From assembly GCA_003161435.1 (NCBI GenBank), contig PMOS01000030.1:37949-101948 (forward strand): 64,000 nucleotides of DNA. Direction: 5' to 3'. The notes below the pieces were generated by a model. The model searched no databases, had not been told where the DNA came from, and was given only the letters and a program-made list of their open reading frames with translations. Source of the DNA: Vulcanimicrobiota bacterium (GTDB taxonomy: Bacteria > Vulcanimicrobiota > Vulcanimicrobiia > Vulcanimicrobiales > Vulcanimicrobiaceae). Positions 39,130-46,921 of the stretch are shown here, piece by piece; the stretch's first letter is position 1, and every line of letters starts with the position of its first letter. Both the position numbers and the translations under genes were made by a program.

Positions 39130-39186
39130 TTGGTGCGCGAGACTGGGCTCGAACCAGCACGCCCTTGCGGGCGCTAGCCCCTCAAG
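39130..39186. repeat. Left attachment site: truncated 3' copy of tRNA-Leu
   Basis: Identical over 57 bp to 48186-48242 (TTGGTGCGCGAGACTGGGCTCGAACCAGCACGCCCTTGCGGGCGCTAGCCCCTCAAG). Confidence 0.92.
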
Positions 39187-39537
39187 ACAGCGAGGAGGCG
39201 CTATCCCCCGCTCAGTGTTCGACCCTCTGTAACAGCAGAAAGTCACGGCAGACGAAGGAGAATTTCATCTCATTCAGGTCACCGAAACCGTTCGTTCAGG
39301 TCCGCCTCTGACCGCTCTGCTCCGCTCGATTGGCACTCAGATTGGCTCACCAGCGGCGGTGAAAGTCCGACACCAAGCGCGTCGAATGCTCGCTTCGGCG
39401 ATGCGCCACAAAGGGCGCGATCCCGGGTCTGCGAATCCAATGGACAACGGGTGTCCGCTTTATAGACTTGGGACCGCACCAGCGGCGCGCCGTACCCGGT
39501 CCTCTGCCGGACACAAGAGGCTTCGCAAGGACCTCCA

Positions 39538-40080
39538 ATGGCGTTGCACTCGGCACTCACCCTACTAGCCACAGTGGCCACAGCATCGTCGCTGACGTAC
39601 GACGGCACGGTGCTCCAGCACGAGTATGGCTTCCTAACGGTTCGCGATACTAACTGCCATGTTCACGAAGTCGATCTCGCGGGCTTCGATAATACATCCT
39701 CGGGTAGACGTGTTCGGATTGTCTCCATATACGATCAATCGGTTGGAGTCGAAAGGCCGCGGCGTATAACATTTGACGTAGGTCGCGGTGCGCCGACAAA
39801 TTGCGAAACAGCCGGAGCCGTTCAGTCAATCACGGGAGTTATCGTCTCGTACAGCCATGGCAACGGGCTCGGACTTCTTGCCATCCAGCCTGCTGGGAAA
39901 AGGCCCGTTACGTTTACAGTGCCGATGACGCGAATAGACTATTTCGGCAATCGTGCTGTGCCAGATGACCTGGCGAGCCGCGTAACATTCGGACGTACCC
40001 GCGTACGAATCACCTTCCGCACGGTGATGGATGTCGACGGCACCAGCATCGAAGTGCTGGGCGTTAATCGCGCACCATAG
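39538..40080 (+). CDS. Hypothetical secreted protein (element cargo)
   Basis: N-terminal signal-like MALHSALTLLATVATASS; ORF starts inside the element. Confidence 0.55.
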   Translation: MALHSALTLLATVATASSLTYDGTVLQHEYGFLTVRDTNCHVHEVDLAGFDNTSSGRRVRIVSIYDQSVGVERPRRITFDVGRGAPTNCETAGAVQSITGVIVSYSHGNGLGLLAIQPAGKRPVTFTVPMTRIDYFGNRAVPDDLASRVTFGRTRVRITFRTVMDVDGTSIEVLGVNRAP

Positions 40081-40124
40081 GTCTTTCCCAATCCGATTCT
40101 GCAGGTTGTCGCCGAAAGGCACCT

Positions 40125-40559
40125 ATGAGACTACACGCACTCTGGCCAGCGTTCATCCTTGCATTATCTGTTATATCAAGCCGCGGGCCTGTCGTGGCCG
40201 CTTCCAGCGGCATGACATTACCCGACTGCGCTGGCACGCCAATCGTCAAACCGAAGAACGTGGTGCTAACGTGCGCCGATGCGGGCGTTTCAGTAGGTCA
40301 ACTCTCTTGGACCGGCTGGGGAAACGCGTTCGCGGCCGCGACGGGAATCGCATCGGTAAACGATTGCAAGCCAGACTGCGCGGACGGTCACTTCCACAAG
40401 TACAGAATCGTCTTAATCGCAAACGGCCAGGAGCGTTGCCCGAGCGGGCAAACGGCGTACGCTCGCGTTACATACGCTTGGATCGGCCGCTCTCCGTATC
40501 CGCAGGACGCGCCGGGCACGACGGACCCGGTAGTCCCGTATCCATGTGGCAAGGGGTAG
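40125..40559 (+). CDS. Hypothetical secreted Cys-containing protein (element cargo)
   Basis: Signal peptide MRLHALWPAFILALSVISSRGPVVAA; KPKNVVLTCADAGVSVGQLSWTGWGNAFAAATGIASVNDCKPDCADGHFHKY. Confidence 0.65.
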   Translation: MRLHALWPAFILALSVISSRGPVVAASSGMTLPDCAGTPIVKPKNVVLTCADAGVSVGQLSWTGWGNAFAAATGIASVNDCKPDCADGHFHKYRIVLIANGQERCPSGQTAYARVTYAWIGRSPYPQDAPGTTDPVVPYPCGKG

Positions 40560-40620
40560 ATCGCCATACGGTAGGCTCGTTTTTAGTTCGAAGCACGTTG
40601 GCAACGACGTCGCTCGCCGA

Positions 40621-41277
40621 TCAAGGACGGACCTGTCCGGCATCGACAAGGCCCGTTTGATTGTTCAAATTGGATGCCGTGTCAGTCACATGCACCTTGT
40701 CATAGTCCTTCCATTGACTCTCCTGGCTGATACCACTGTGGCAATAGAGGCTTTCGCGACCAAGATACTTCACATGGATTCCCGCACTGATTGTGTCAAG
40801 ACCCTCCACTCGACCCAACAAATCTCTTGGCTCGGAATGACCGCTTGCAACGTCCTCCGCCATCACATCTAGCGCATTGCACCAGGCAGACTTCGTTTTG
40901 TAAAAGTAGGTCCATGATTGCGAAGACGAACCGACGATGGTGGCATGATTCTCGAATACGCGACGCGATGGTGGCGTCTCGCCGAATTCGACTGAAGAGC
41001 CTTGTTGCGTCACATGCATAGACGATTCCGTTGGAGGGCTTGTCGCGACATGAAGCGCGGGGCCCGGCGTGTATCGGTCGGCAGGCTCGGGCGTGGATGA
41101 TCGCGTCGCTACATCTTGTTCGCCGCCGAATACGTTGTGAACGACCTCGTACCCGCCGAAAACAATCAGGCCGACAACGGCCACGGCGGCGACCCCACAA
41201 CCCGCGAGTACCGCCTTCGCGCCAAACAACCGCCCAAGTACAAGCAGCACGACGACGAAGCCGATCAGCCAGATCAT
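40621..41277 (-). CDS. Hypothetical membrane-anchored protein (element cargo)
   Basis: MIWLIGFVVVLLVLGRLFGAKAVLAGCGVAAVAVVGLIVFGGYEVV two-helix N-terminus, soluble C-terminus. Confidence 0.55.
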   Translation of the reverse strand: MIWLIGFVVVLLVLGRLFGAKAVLAGCGVAAVAVVGLIVFGGYEVVHNVFGGEQDVATRSSTPEPADRYTPGPALHVATSPPTESSMHVTQQGSSVEFGETPPSRRVFENHATIVGSSSQSWTYFYKTKSAWCNALDVMAEDVASGHSEPRDLLGRVEGLDTISAGIHVKYLGRESLYCHSGISQESQWKDYDKVHVTDTASNLNNQTGLVDAGQVRP

Positions 41278-41584
41278 TGGGCCACAGTTTCGGCGGTTAA
41301 GGCATCGCGACCGCCCGGCTCCGTCTGGTTCGGCGCGAAATGGGCCTTCCCCAGCCCTGGCCGCCCGGCTGGACTCCTCGGCTCAGCCCGTTTCGACCCC
41401 AGGAACAGCGTTCGGCGCGATCTGGCGGTCAGGAAAACTCAGCGTCGATCTGACGCCGCATGATGAACAAATCGTCCGGCATCCAAAGGTCAGGCGGCTT
41501 CTCAAGGTCGGCTAGTTGCTAGGCCCAGCGCCCAAAGCGACGAAGGCTCAAGGTAGAACATCGCGCGACAAGGAGAGTGGCCTC

Positions 41585-42574
41585 GTGATTCTTTACGACG
41601 CGGAAGCGATCCGGGGAAAAATCAAGTCCGTTCTCGCCACAAGGAATGGCCGACGCTACGCTCTCGTGGCCTTTGTTGGTCAAGACGCGCTGGCTTTCGT
41701 CCACGAGCCCAAGGGCCTCATTGTGTACTGCTGGCCAAATGTCGCGGCGACCAGTCCAGATGGCGTGAAGAGTCTAATTAGCAAGGGCGCAAAGGTCTAC
41801 TTCGTAGACCGCCTACACATGAAGTTGTTCTGGTCGAATGGTGGAGGCGCTGTTATCGGCTCATGCAATCTTACGCAAAACGCCCTCGGTGGTGGAGCGA
41901 CTTCACTACGCGAAATGGCGTACTTCACGCCCGATGCGTCTCAAATACGTATTGATGACGTTTTAGCAACATTAAAGGCTTCCAGATGTGAGGTAACGAC
42001 TTCTGTACTCGCGGCATACCGCAAACAATACAACGCCGCGGCAGCGCGTCGAGACGAGTGGAAGCACAGTCGCGCTAAACAAAGACCCAAGACCGTCACA
42101 TTCGCGGAATATATGCGTGAACCGCTTAAGAGGGACCAACGAATAGTGACGACATGGTGGAACGGCTACGAAGACAAGGTGCCAAAGGCAATCATAGAAG
42201 CGGTGCGCGTATTTGAGGACGAATCTGAAACACGCGACCCGGAAAAGTTCATCTTGGACTACGTCTATTGCATCGGCACACCTAAGCGTGGCGATTGGAT
42301 TCTCGCCTGCAGGCTTGGTCAAAACGGTGGATATGGTAGACTGCACTGGGTATTTACTCACGTGGTCGCTAAGCGTCGGAAGAATGGCGGCCAGTGGGCG
42401 GCAATCGAACTCAAACGGACGACGGAAGCCGCGCCCTTCGATTGCAAAGACCAACGGTTCGTCGCGGCCTTCAGACAATATGCTGAAGAAGTGGGGTTCG
42501 AGCGGAAGGAGACTTTGGTGCTTACCGAGCCAAGGCTCGCCAAAATTGCCGCGTACTGGTCAGAAGCGGATTGA
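41585..42574 (+). CDS. Phospholipase D-like single-HKD protein with unrecognised C-terminal domain (element cargo)
   Basis: HMKLFWSNGGGAVIGSCNLTQNALGGG (HxKx4Nx6GSxN); GTG start preceded by AAGGAG at 9-nt spacing; tracked ORF begins at 41516. Confidence 0.75.
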   Translation: MILYDAEAIRGKIKSVLATRNGRRYALVAFVGQDALAFVHEPKGLIVYCWPNVAATSPDGVKSLISKGAKVYFVDRLHMKLFWSNGGGAVIGSCNLTQNALGGGATSLREMAYFTPDASQIRIDDVLATLKASRCEVTTSVLAAYRKQYNAAAARRDEWKHSRAKQRPKTVTFAEYMREPLKRDQRIVTTWWNGYEDKVPKAIIEAVRVFEDESETRDPEKFILDYVYCIGTPKRGDWILACRLGQNGGYGRLHWVFTHVVAKRRKNGGQWAAIELKRTTEAAPFDCKDQRFVAAFRQYAEEVGFERKETLVLTEPRLAKIAAYWSEAD

Positions 42575-42598
42575 ACGGCTCACTCCTAGGTGCGCTAT

Positions 42599-42739
42599 GG
42601 ACGGACCTGTCCCGCCTCGACAAGTCCGGTTTGATTTGTTCAAAATCGACGCCAAGCAGAAACAGCACGATCACGAAGCCAATCAGCCAGATCATCGGGC
42701 CACGGCTTCGGCGGTTAAGGCATCGCGACGGCCCGGCTC
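42599..42739 (-). pseudogene. Internally deleted relic of the 40621-41277 gene
   Basis: 42660-42739 matches 41242-41321 at 72/80 by eye (5' end of gene); 42599-42650 resembles 40625-40675 (3' end); middle missing. Confidence 0.65.
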
Positions 42740-42770
42740 TATCTCCGAAACGCTTAGATCGCGATCACGA

Positions 42771-43325
42771 TCAGCATCGTCCCGATGGATTCGGTGGGTC
42801 TAGGTAAACGCCAGCCGGAGCGCACCGTATGAGTTCATGCGCCTCGAAGTTGATTGTGCGAACGTCGAAATCGTCTTGGGAAGGAGCGTACTTCTTCATC
42901 ACGAGGCTCGTAAGGCTTAGGAGTCGTCGGCCAATCGCCACAGCGCGATCTCGTTGACCCGCGCGGATCGCGTCCCCACCTGCGCTTTCAAGGACGGTGT
43001 ATGCCCCTTGTAAGTCGCGTGCCCGTTGTGGACCGTCCTCATTCTCGATAGCGCACTTCGCGAAGATGTCTGCGACCTGTTCGCTGGCGCGGGACCTGCG
43101 CGAGTAATTGTTGCCTGCGTTTAATTGGGCCGCCGCCGCTGGCCCATTGAACGCCTTGAGGTTGCAATCTTCCGCCGCGTTCGGCTTCGCAGTGACTTCA
43201 CGGCCACCAACGGCGAAGAGCGCGGCGACGAGTGCCGCAACGGCACCTCCTCCCAGAACGGCCTTCGCGCCGAACAGGCGACGGAGAACCGTGAGCGCGA
43301 GCGGGAACGCACCGATCCGCATCAT
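42771..43325 (-). CDS. Hypothetical membrane-anchored protein sharing TM module with 40621-41277
   Basis: RRLFGAKAVLGGGAVAALVAALFAVGGREV N-terminus followed by an unrelated soluble region. Confidence 0.5.
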   Translation of the reverse strand: MMRIGAFPLALTVLRRLFGAKAVLGGGAVAALVAALFAVGGREVTAKPNAAEDCNLKAFNGPAAAAQLNAGNNYSRRSRASEQVADIFAKCAIENEDGPQRARDLQGAYTVLESAGGDAIRAGQRDRAVAIGRRLLSLTSLVMKKYAPSQDDFDVRTINFEAHELIRCAPAGVYLDPPNPSGRC

Positions 43326-43526
43326 AAAGGCTTGTATTCTACAGCGGCCTTGGCTTTCCGGCCGAGAGCGAAAACGAAACTTGCTTATTTGCTTGAGTCG
43401 GCCTTGCGAGGAGAGCCCTTGCCGTACTGGACACATAGCAATCCCAACCCTACGCGAGGAGTATCGGCTACTGGCCTCTTCAGCCTCGGGGCGTCGGTAC
43501 GTATCATCTGCCCGTGTTTGGTCCTA

Positions 43527-43916
43527 ATGATCTACGCGGCCGCGCCTGCCCTCTGCGACAATGCTTCAGCGGAGCGCAACGTGATCGTGCAATGTCAATA
43601 TTTGGCCGACCGGTCTCCGCGCCTTACGAATCGGCAATTCTATGAGATGTTGAATTACTGCGGGCTCGCCGTTGCTGTCCATAAGACGCGGGCCGACCGC
43701 CTTCGCGGCGCTGATCGCCAGACGGAGTTGCTTAAGGAGGCAGGGAGCCTGTTCTTCGTCGCCGTCGGCGCTCATGCAATGGGAGATGATCGTTGGGCGG
43801 CGAGCGCGATAGCGCGCAGCAGGCAACTCGCAAAGTCCGTGCGCGATAACGCCGCGAATTCCGACATCAGGCGAGATGCGATAGATTTGCTCGATACAGA
43901 AAGCGGGTTACCATAG
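43527..43916 (+). CDS. Hypothetical secreted helical protein (element cargo)
   Basis: MIYAAAPALCDNASAERNVIVQCQYLADRSPRLTNRQFYEMLNYCGLAVAVHK; C-terminal part of tracked ORF 43125-43916, start uncertain. Confidence 0.45.
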   Translation: MIYAAAPALCDNASAERNVIVQCQYLADRSPRLTNRQFYEMLNYCGLAVAVHKTRADRLRGADRQTELLKEAGSLFFVAVGAHAMGDDRWAASAIARSRQLAKSVRDNAANSDIRRDAIDLLDTESGLP

Positions 43917-44045
43917 ACGCTCGCCCATGTCCCATTATCGGTGCGCGGCAATCACTGTTCCGGCGCAGATACGTTCGTTTTTGCATCGTTTCGGCGACAG
44001 CGTAGCGGCGCGGCTCATCCGGCGCGAAAACGCTATGTAGAATGC

Positions 44046-44074
44046 GCTCATATTGATACAATACCAATATGAGC
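44046..44074. promoter_or_regulatory. 29-bp near-palindrome overlapping the serine recombinase start codon
   Basis: GCTCATATTG...CAATATGAGC perfect 10-bp arms around 44060; start codon at 44069. Confidence 0.55.
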
Positions 44075-44644
44075 AACCGCTTCATTGGTTATTGTCGCGT
44101 TTCGACGGGCCTGCAATCCGTGGATGGTCAGGTCGATGCCCTGAAGGCGGCGCGGTGCAGTGTCATCTTCGGGGACGAGGGCGTTTCCGGTGCGCTGTCG
44201 TCCCGGCCGGAACTCGACCGCTGCCTCGCATCATTGAACCAAGGTGACACCCTCGTGGTCGTCGCGCTCGACAGGCTGGGCAGATCGGCGGCGCACCTTT
44301 TCACAACCGTGGAGAGCCTTGTAGCACGCGGCGTCGGCTTCCTGAGCCTGCGTGAGAACATCGACACCACCACGGCGACGGGAAGGCTCGTCCTGGGCGT
44401 TTTCAGCGCCTTGGCCGCGTTCGAGAGAGATTTGGTCCGGGAACGCACCGTCGCCGCGTTACAGGCCAAACGGCGGCGCGGTGAAACGCTCGGTCGGCCG
44501 CGTGCCATGACACCTTCGCAGGTCGCCGCCGCCGTGAAGATGCTACATGACGGCGAGGCACCATCTCATGTAGCACGTCTATTCAAGATTGACCGTTCGA
44601 CCCTGAATCGGGCCATCGCCCGACAAAATTCGAAGGTTCCATAG
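44069..44644 (+). CDS. Serine recombinase (resolvase/invertase family)
   Basis: IGYCRVSTGLQSVDGQVDAL, LVVVALDRLGRSAAHLF, VFSALAAFERDLVRERTVAALQAKRRRGETLGRP, C-terminal HTH. Confidence 0.95.
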   Translation: MSNRFIGYCRVSTGLQSVDGQVDALKAARCSVIFGDEGVSGALSSRPELDRCLASLNQGDTLVVVALDRLGRSAAHLFTTVESLVARGVGFLSLRENIDTTTATGRLVLGVFSALAAFERDLVRERTVAALQAKRRRGETLGRPRAMTPSQVAAAVKMLHDGEAPSHVARLFKIDRSTLNRAIARQNSKVP

Positions 44645-44977
44645 CACAACGGGGTGCCACATTCGCATCGGTATCCGAACCGGCGACGTTTACCCCCGGT
44701 GCCCTGGTCGGCGCGGCTCAATGCCGTGCCGAACGCATGTGAGCGTTTCGCTCTGAAACAACGATGCCCCGAGATATTGTACCATCCTGCTTCTTCGTGA
44801 GCGGCTCCATACGAAAAGGGCCTGCGCTTCGAGCCGACCCAATCGCGAACTGCCAAGATGATACCAGACGAGGTCCGAATCAGTTTCGATTACCTTCTTC
44901 TGCTAGACCAAGACCAAACATATCAATGCAGTCGATCAACATACGCACTACTTGACCTCTATGAAGGGTGAACCAAG

Positions 44978-45154
44978 ATGGCATGTGTACTTTGTGCAGG
45001 CGCTCGCAGATGTTCAAACTGCAACGGCGCAGGTCAGGTTGGGCCGAACTTCCCCTGTTCATGGTGTAATGGATCAGGAGTATGCTACTTGTGCGCCGGA
45101 ACCGGGCGGGTCGGGCCGAACTTCTCCTGTTCCTGGTGCAATGGATCAGGGTAG
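44978..45154 (+). CDS. 58-aa small protein with repeated CxxC/CNGxG zinc-finger-like units (DnaJ-like)
   Basis: Translated by hand: MACVLCAGARRCSNCNGAGQVGPNFPCSWCNGSGVCYLCAGTGRVGPNFSCSWCNGSG*; AGGGTG upstream of ATG; not in ORF track. Confidence 0.65.
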   Translation: MACVLCAGARRCSNCNGAGQVGPNFPCSWCNGSGVCYLCAGTGRVGPNFSCSWCNGSG

Positions 45155-45644
45155 CCTCTACCTTAAACGCCAAGTAGGTTACCTGATTCTCTGTTCGGGA
45201 GTCGAACCGGCTTTGTACCTACTTCTGCCATCCGGAGTAGTGGGAACACGTCCTGCTAGTAACTTACGCTGGCTCAAGAATGTGTATCCGAAGTGATAGA
45301 TTTCGCCCTGGCCGGGCAAAATCGTAACTGCATCCGATGGATGAGTTCCGCCACTAGGTGTTATTCCAAACATGCACTTTTGGATTCTGCGTGGTGGGAA
45401 GCATTTACCACGCAGGTTTACACCATCGTCTCCGGTAGCCATAGACACGCATCGACAATTAGCCGAACCTCGTCACGGGGTAGGCACCGCATGGGCACCG
45501 CATATCACCGTCGTTTGTCTTTTCTATTGGTTAGATAGGATCGGTCATCTCCCACTATGCGCAGGCTTATTTATCCACGGTACTGCTTGGACGACCACTT
45601 GCTCTTTCGAGGCCTTCCCGTGCTGTTCAGTTATGATTTAAAAT

Positions 45645-45690
45645 GAAAAACCCCAGGTAGTTCACGGCTATCCGGGGTTCTTCTCTCTCT
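45645..45690. terminator. Rho-independent-type terminator hairpin
   Basis: AACCCCAGGTAG-TTCACGG-CTATCCGGGGTT followed by CTTCTCTCT, preceded by an A-run. Confidence 0.6.
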
Positions 45691-45790
45691 GATCGCGGCC
45701 GATGCCAGCGGGAGAAATCTTGATCCGACGCCGTGAACGTTTCTGATAGTAGTAGTATATGCTACTTCCGCCGAATTGTATCATCCGATC

Positions 45791-45994
45791 CTACTCGGTG
45801 ATCCCGAAGTCGGCCAGCACTTTTGGCAACTTCTCGTTGTAGTACGACAACTTTCCTTCCATCGCGATTCTCGCGTTCGAAAAAACCTCGATGAAGAAGG
45901 CGTGCTTGACGATGATCGAGCACGCCTCTGCAAGGCACTGAGGTCTCCTTGAAGCGGCGGAATACTCATCTACGAAGTCGCTCATACAATCCAA
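45791..45994 (-). CDS. Small hypothetical protein (element cargo)
   Basis: MSDFVDEYSAASRRPQCLAEACSIIVKHAFFIEVFSNARIAMEGKLSYYNEKLPKVLADFGITE; composition looks coding. Confidence 0.4.
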   Translation of the reverse strand: MDCMSDFVDEYSAASRRPQCLAEACSIIVKHAFFIEVFSNARIAMEGKLSYYNEKLPKVLADFGITE

Positions 45995-46672
45995 TTATAC
46001 CGCTGCGAACGAGGCTCGCAAAGCGAACGGCCTGGGCTCGTCAATATATTTACCGAATAGGCCGAGGCGCGATGACGCAACGCACGTCGTTAGGTTCGGC
46101 GACGCCACGCGCTCGACCCATTCCATCGTTCAGTTTTCAAGGTTCGTGCGCCGAACGCCATGTCGTGGCGACTTCGGGAGACTTGGCCCCGCGCTCTCTG
46201 CCGACGTTGATCTCGAAGCCGCGCCGCCCGTCGCGCGCTGGCAATCTGGCTTGATGCAAGAGCGGATTCAATCCTCGGTCAACCCGAGGAGATTGTCAAG
46301 CCCCCAACATTCCCGCTCTCGTGAACTCCATCCGCGTGTTTCGCTCGCATCGTTTTACAGTGGAATGAATGGCGGGGAAAGTATGCGGATGTGACATCTT
46401 GATTCAATAACACCTTGATGCACCGAACACACGTAGTTCCTTCGACCTAAAGGTTACCATCGGTGCGCCTGCAAATGGGCTTCGTTAACCGCGTGTTTCC
46501 GCCCAATGCGCTACAGAGCCATTCGTGACTCGCCTCGTCGGTGATATGCTGAGAGCATAGTAAATTCCCTGCGCCCGAACACCGTCGAGCCGCTGGCTTT
46601 GCGAATAGAGTTTAATTCGCCTTAGTTCGCTAAATCCTACAGTATCGTTGATCAGTGCGCGATGATTCCAGC

Positions 46673-46921
46673 ATGAGCCGCAAGAATCGCCAAACTGATC
46701 GCCATAGCCCCAGCACCGTCCCATCACACACAGACCTTGAATACAGCGAGACTCGTCTGACCGTGAGCGCGAGGGAAGCGTGGTCGTTCCTCGGGTGCGG
46801 GAAGACGACGTTTTACCACATCCTAAAGCAAAATTTGCTGACCCGCATCCCGGCTGGGCGGCGCGTTCGCTATCTCCGCGCGGAACTGGAAGGGTTGGCG
46901 CGAAAAGGCTGGTTCTCGTGA
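46673..46921 (+). CDS. Excisionase-like HTH protein
   Basis: LTVSAREAWSFLGCGKTTFYHILKQNLLTRIPAGRRVRYLRAELEGLARKGW; stop overlaps the integrase ATG. Confidence 0.75.
   Translation: MSRKNRQTDRHSPSTVPSHTDLEYSETRLTVSAREAWSFLGCGKTTFYHILKQNLLTRIPAGRRVRYLRAELEGLARKGWFS

Noticed and set aside
38945-39232. Plus-strand ORF with CARLGSNQHALAGASP at its end
   Set aside because: This peptide is an antisense translation of tRNA-Leu sequence in attL, a common false ORF.
41432-41515. Minus-strand fragment reading LADLEKPPDLWMPDDLFIMRRQIDAEFS*
   Set aside because: Looks like the C-terminus of a lost gene, but only 28 codons and no identifiable family.
42213-42803. Plus-strand 196-aa ORF overlapping the PLD gene
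   Set aside because: Overlaps the HKD-containing frame and runs through the decayed repeat; no independent support.
45179-45448. Minus-strand 89-aa ORF in the recombinase-downstream region
   Set aside because: Could be coding but no recognisable motif, and it overlaps the tRNA-like remnant; not supportable.
46270-46295. Short inverted repeat TCCTCGG-TCAAC-CCGAGGA
   Set aside because: Short stem with no adjacent supporting feature; may be chance.
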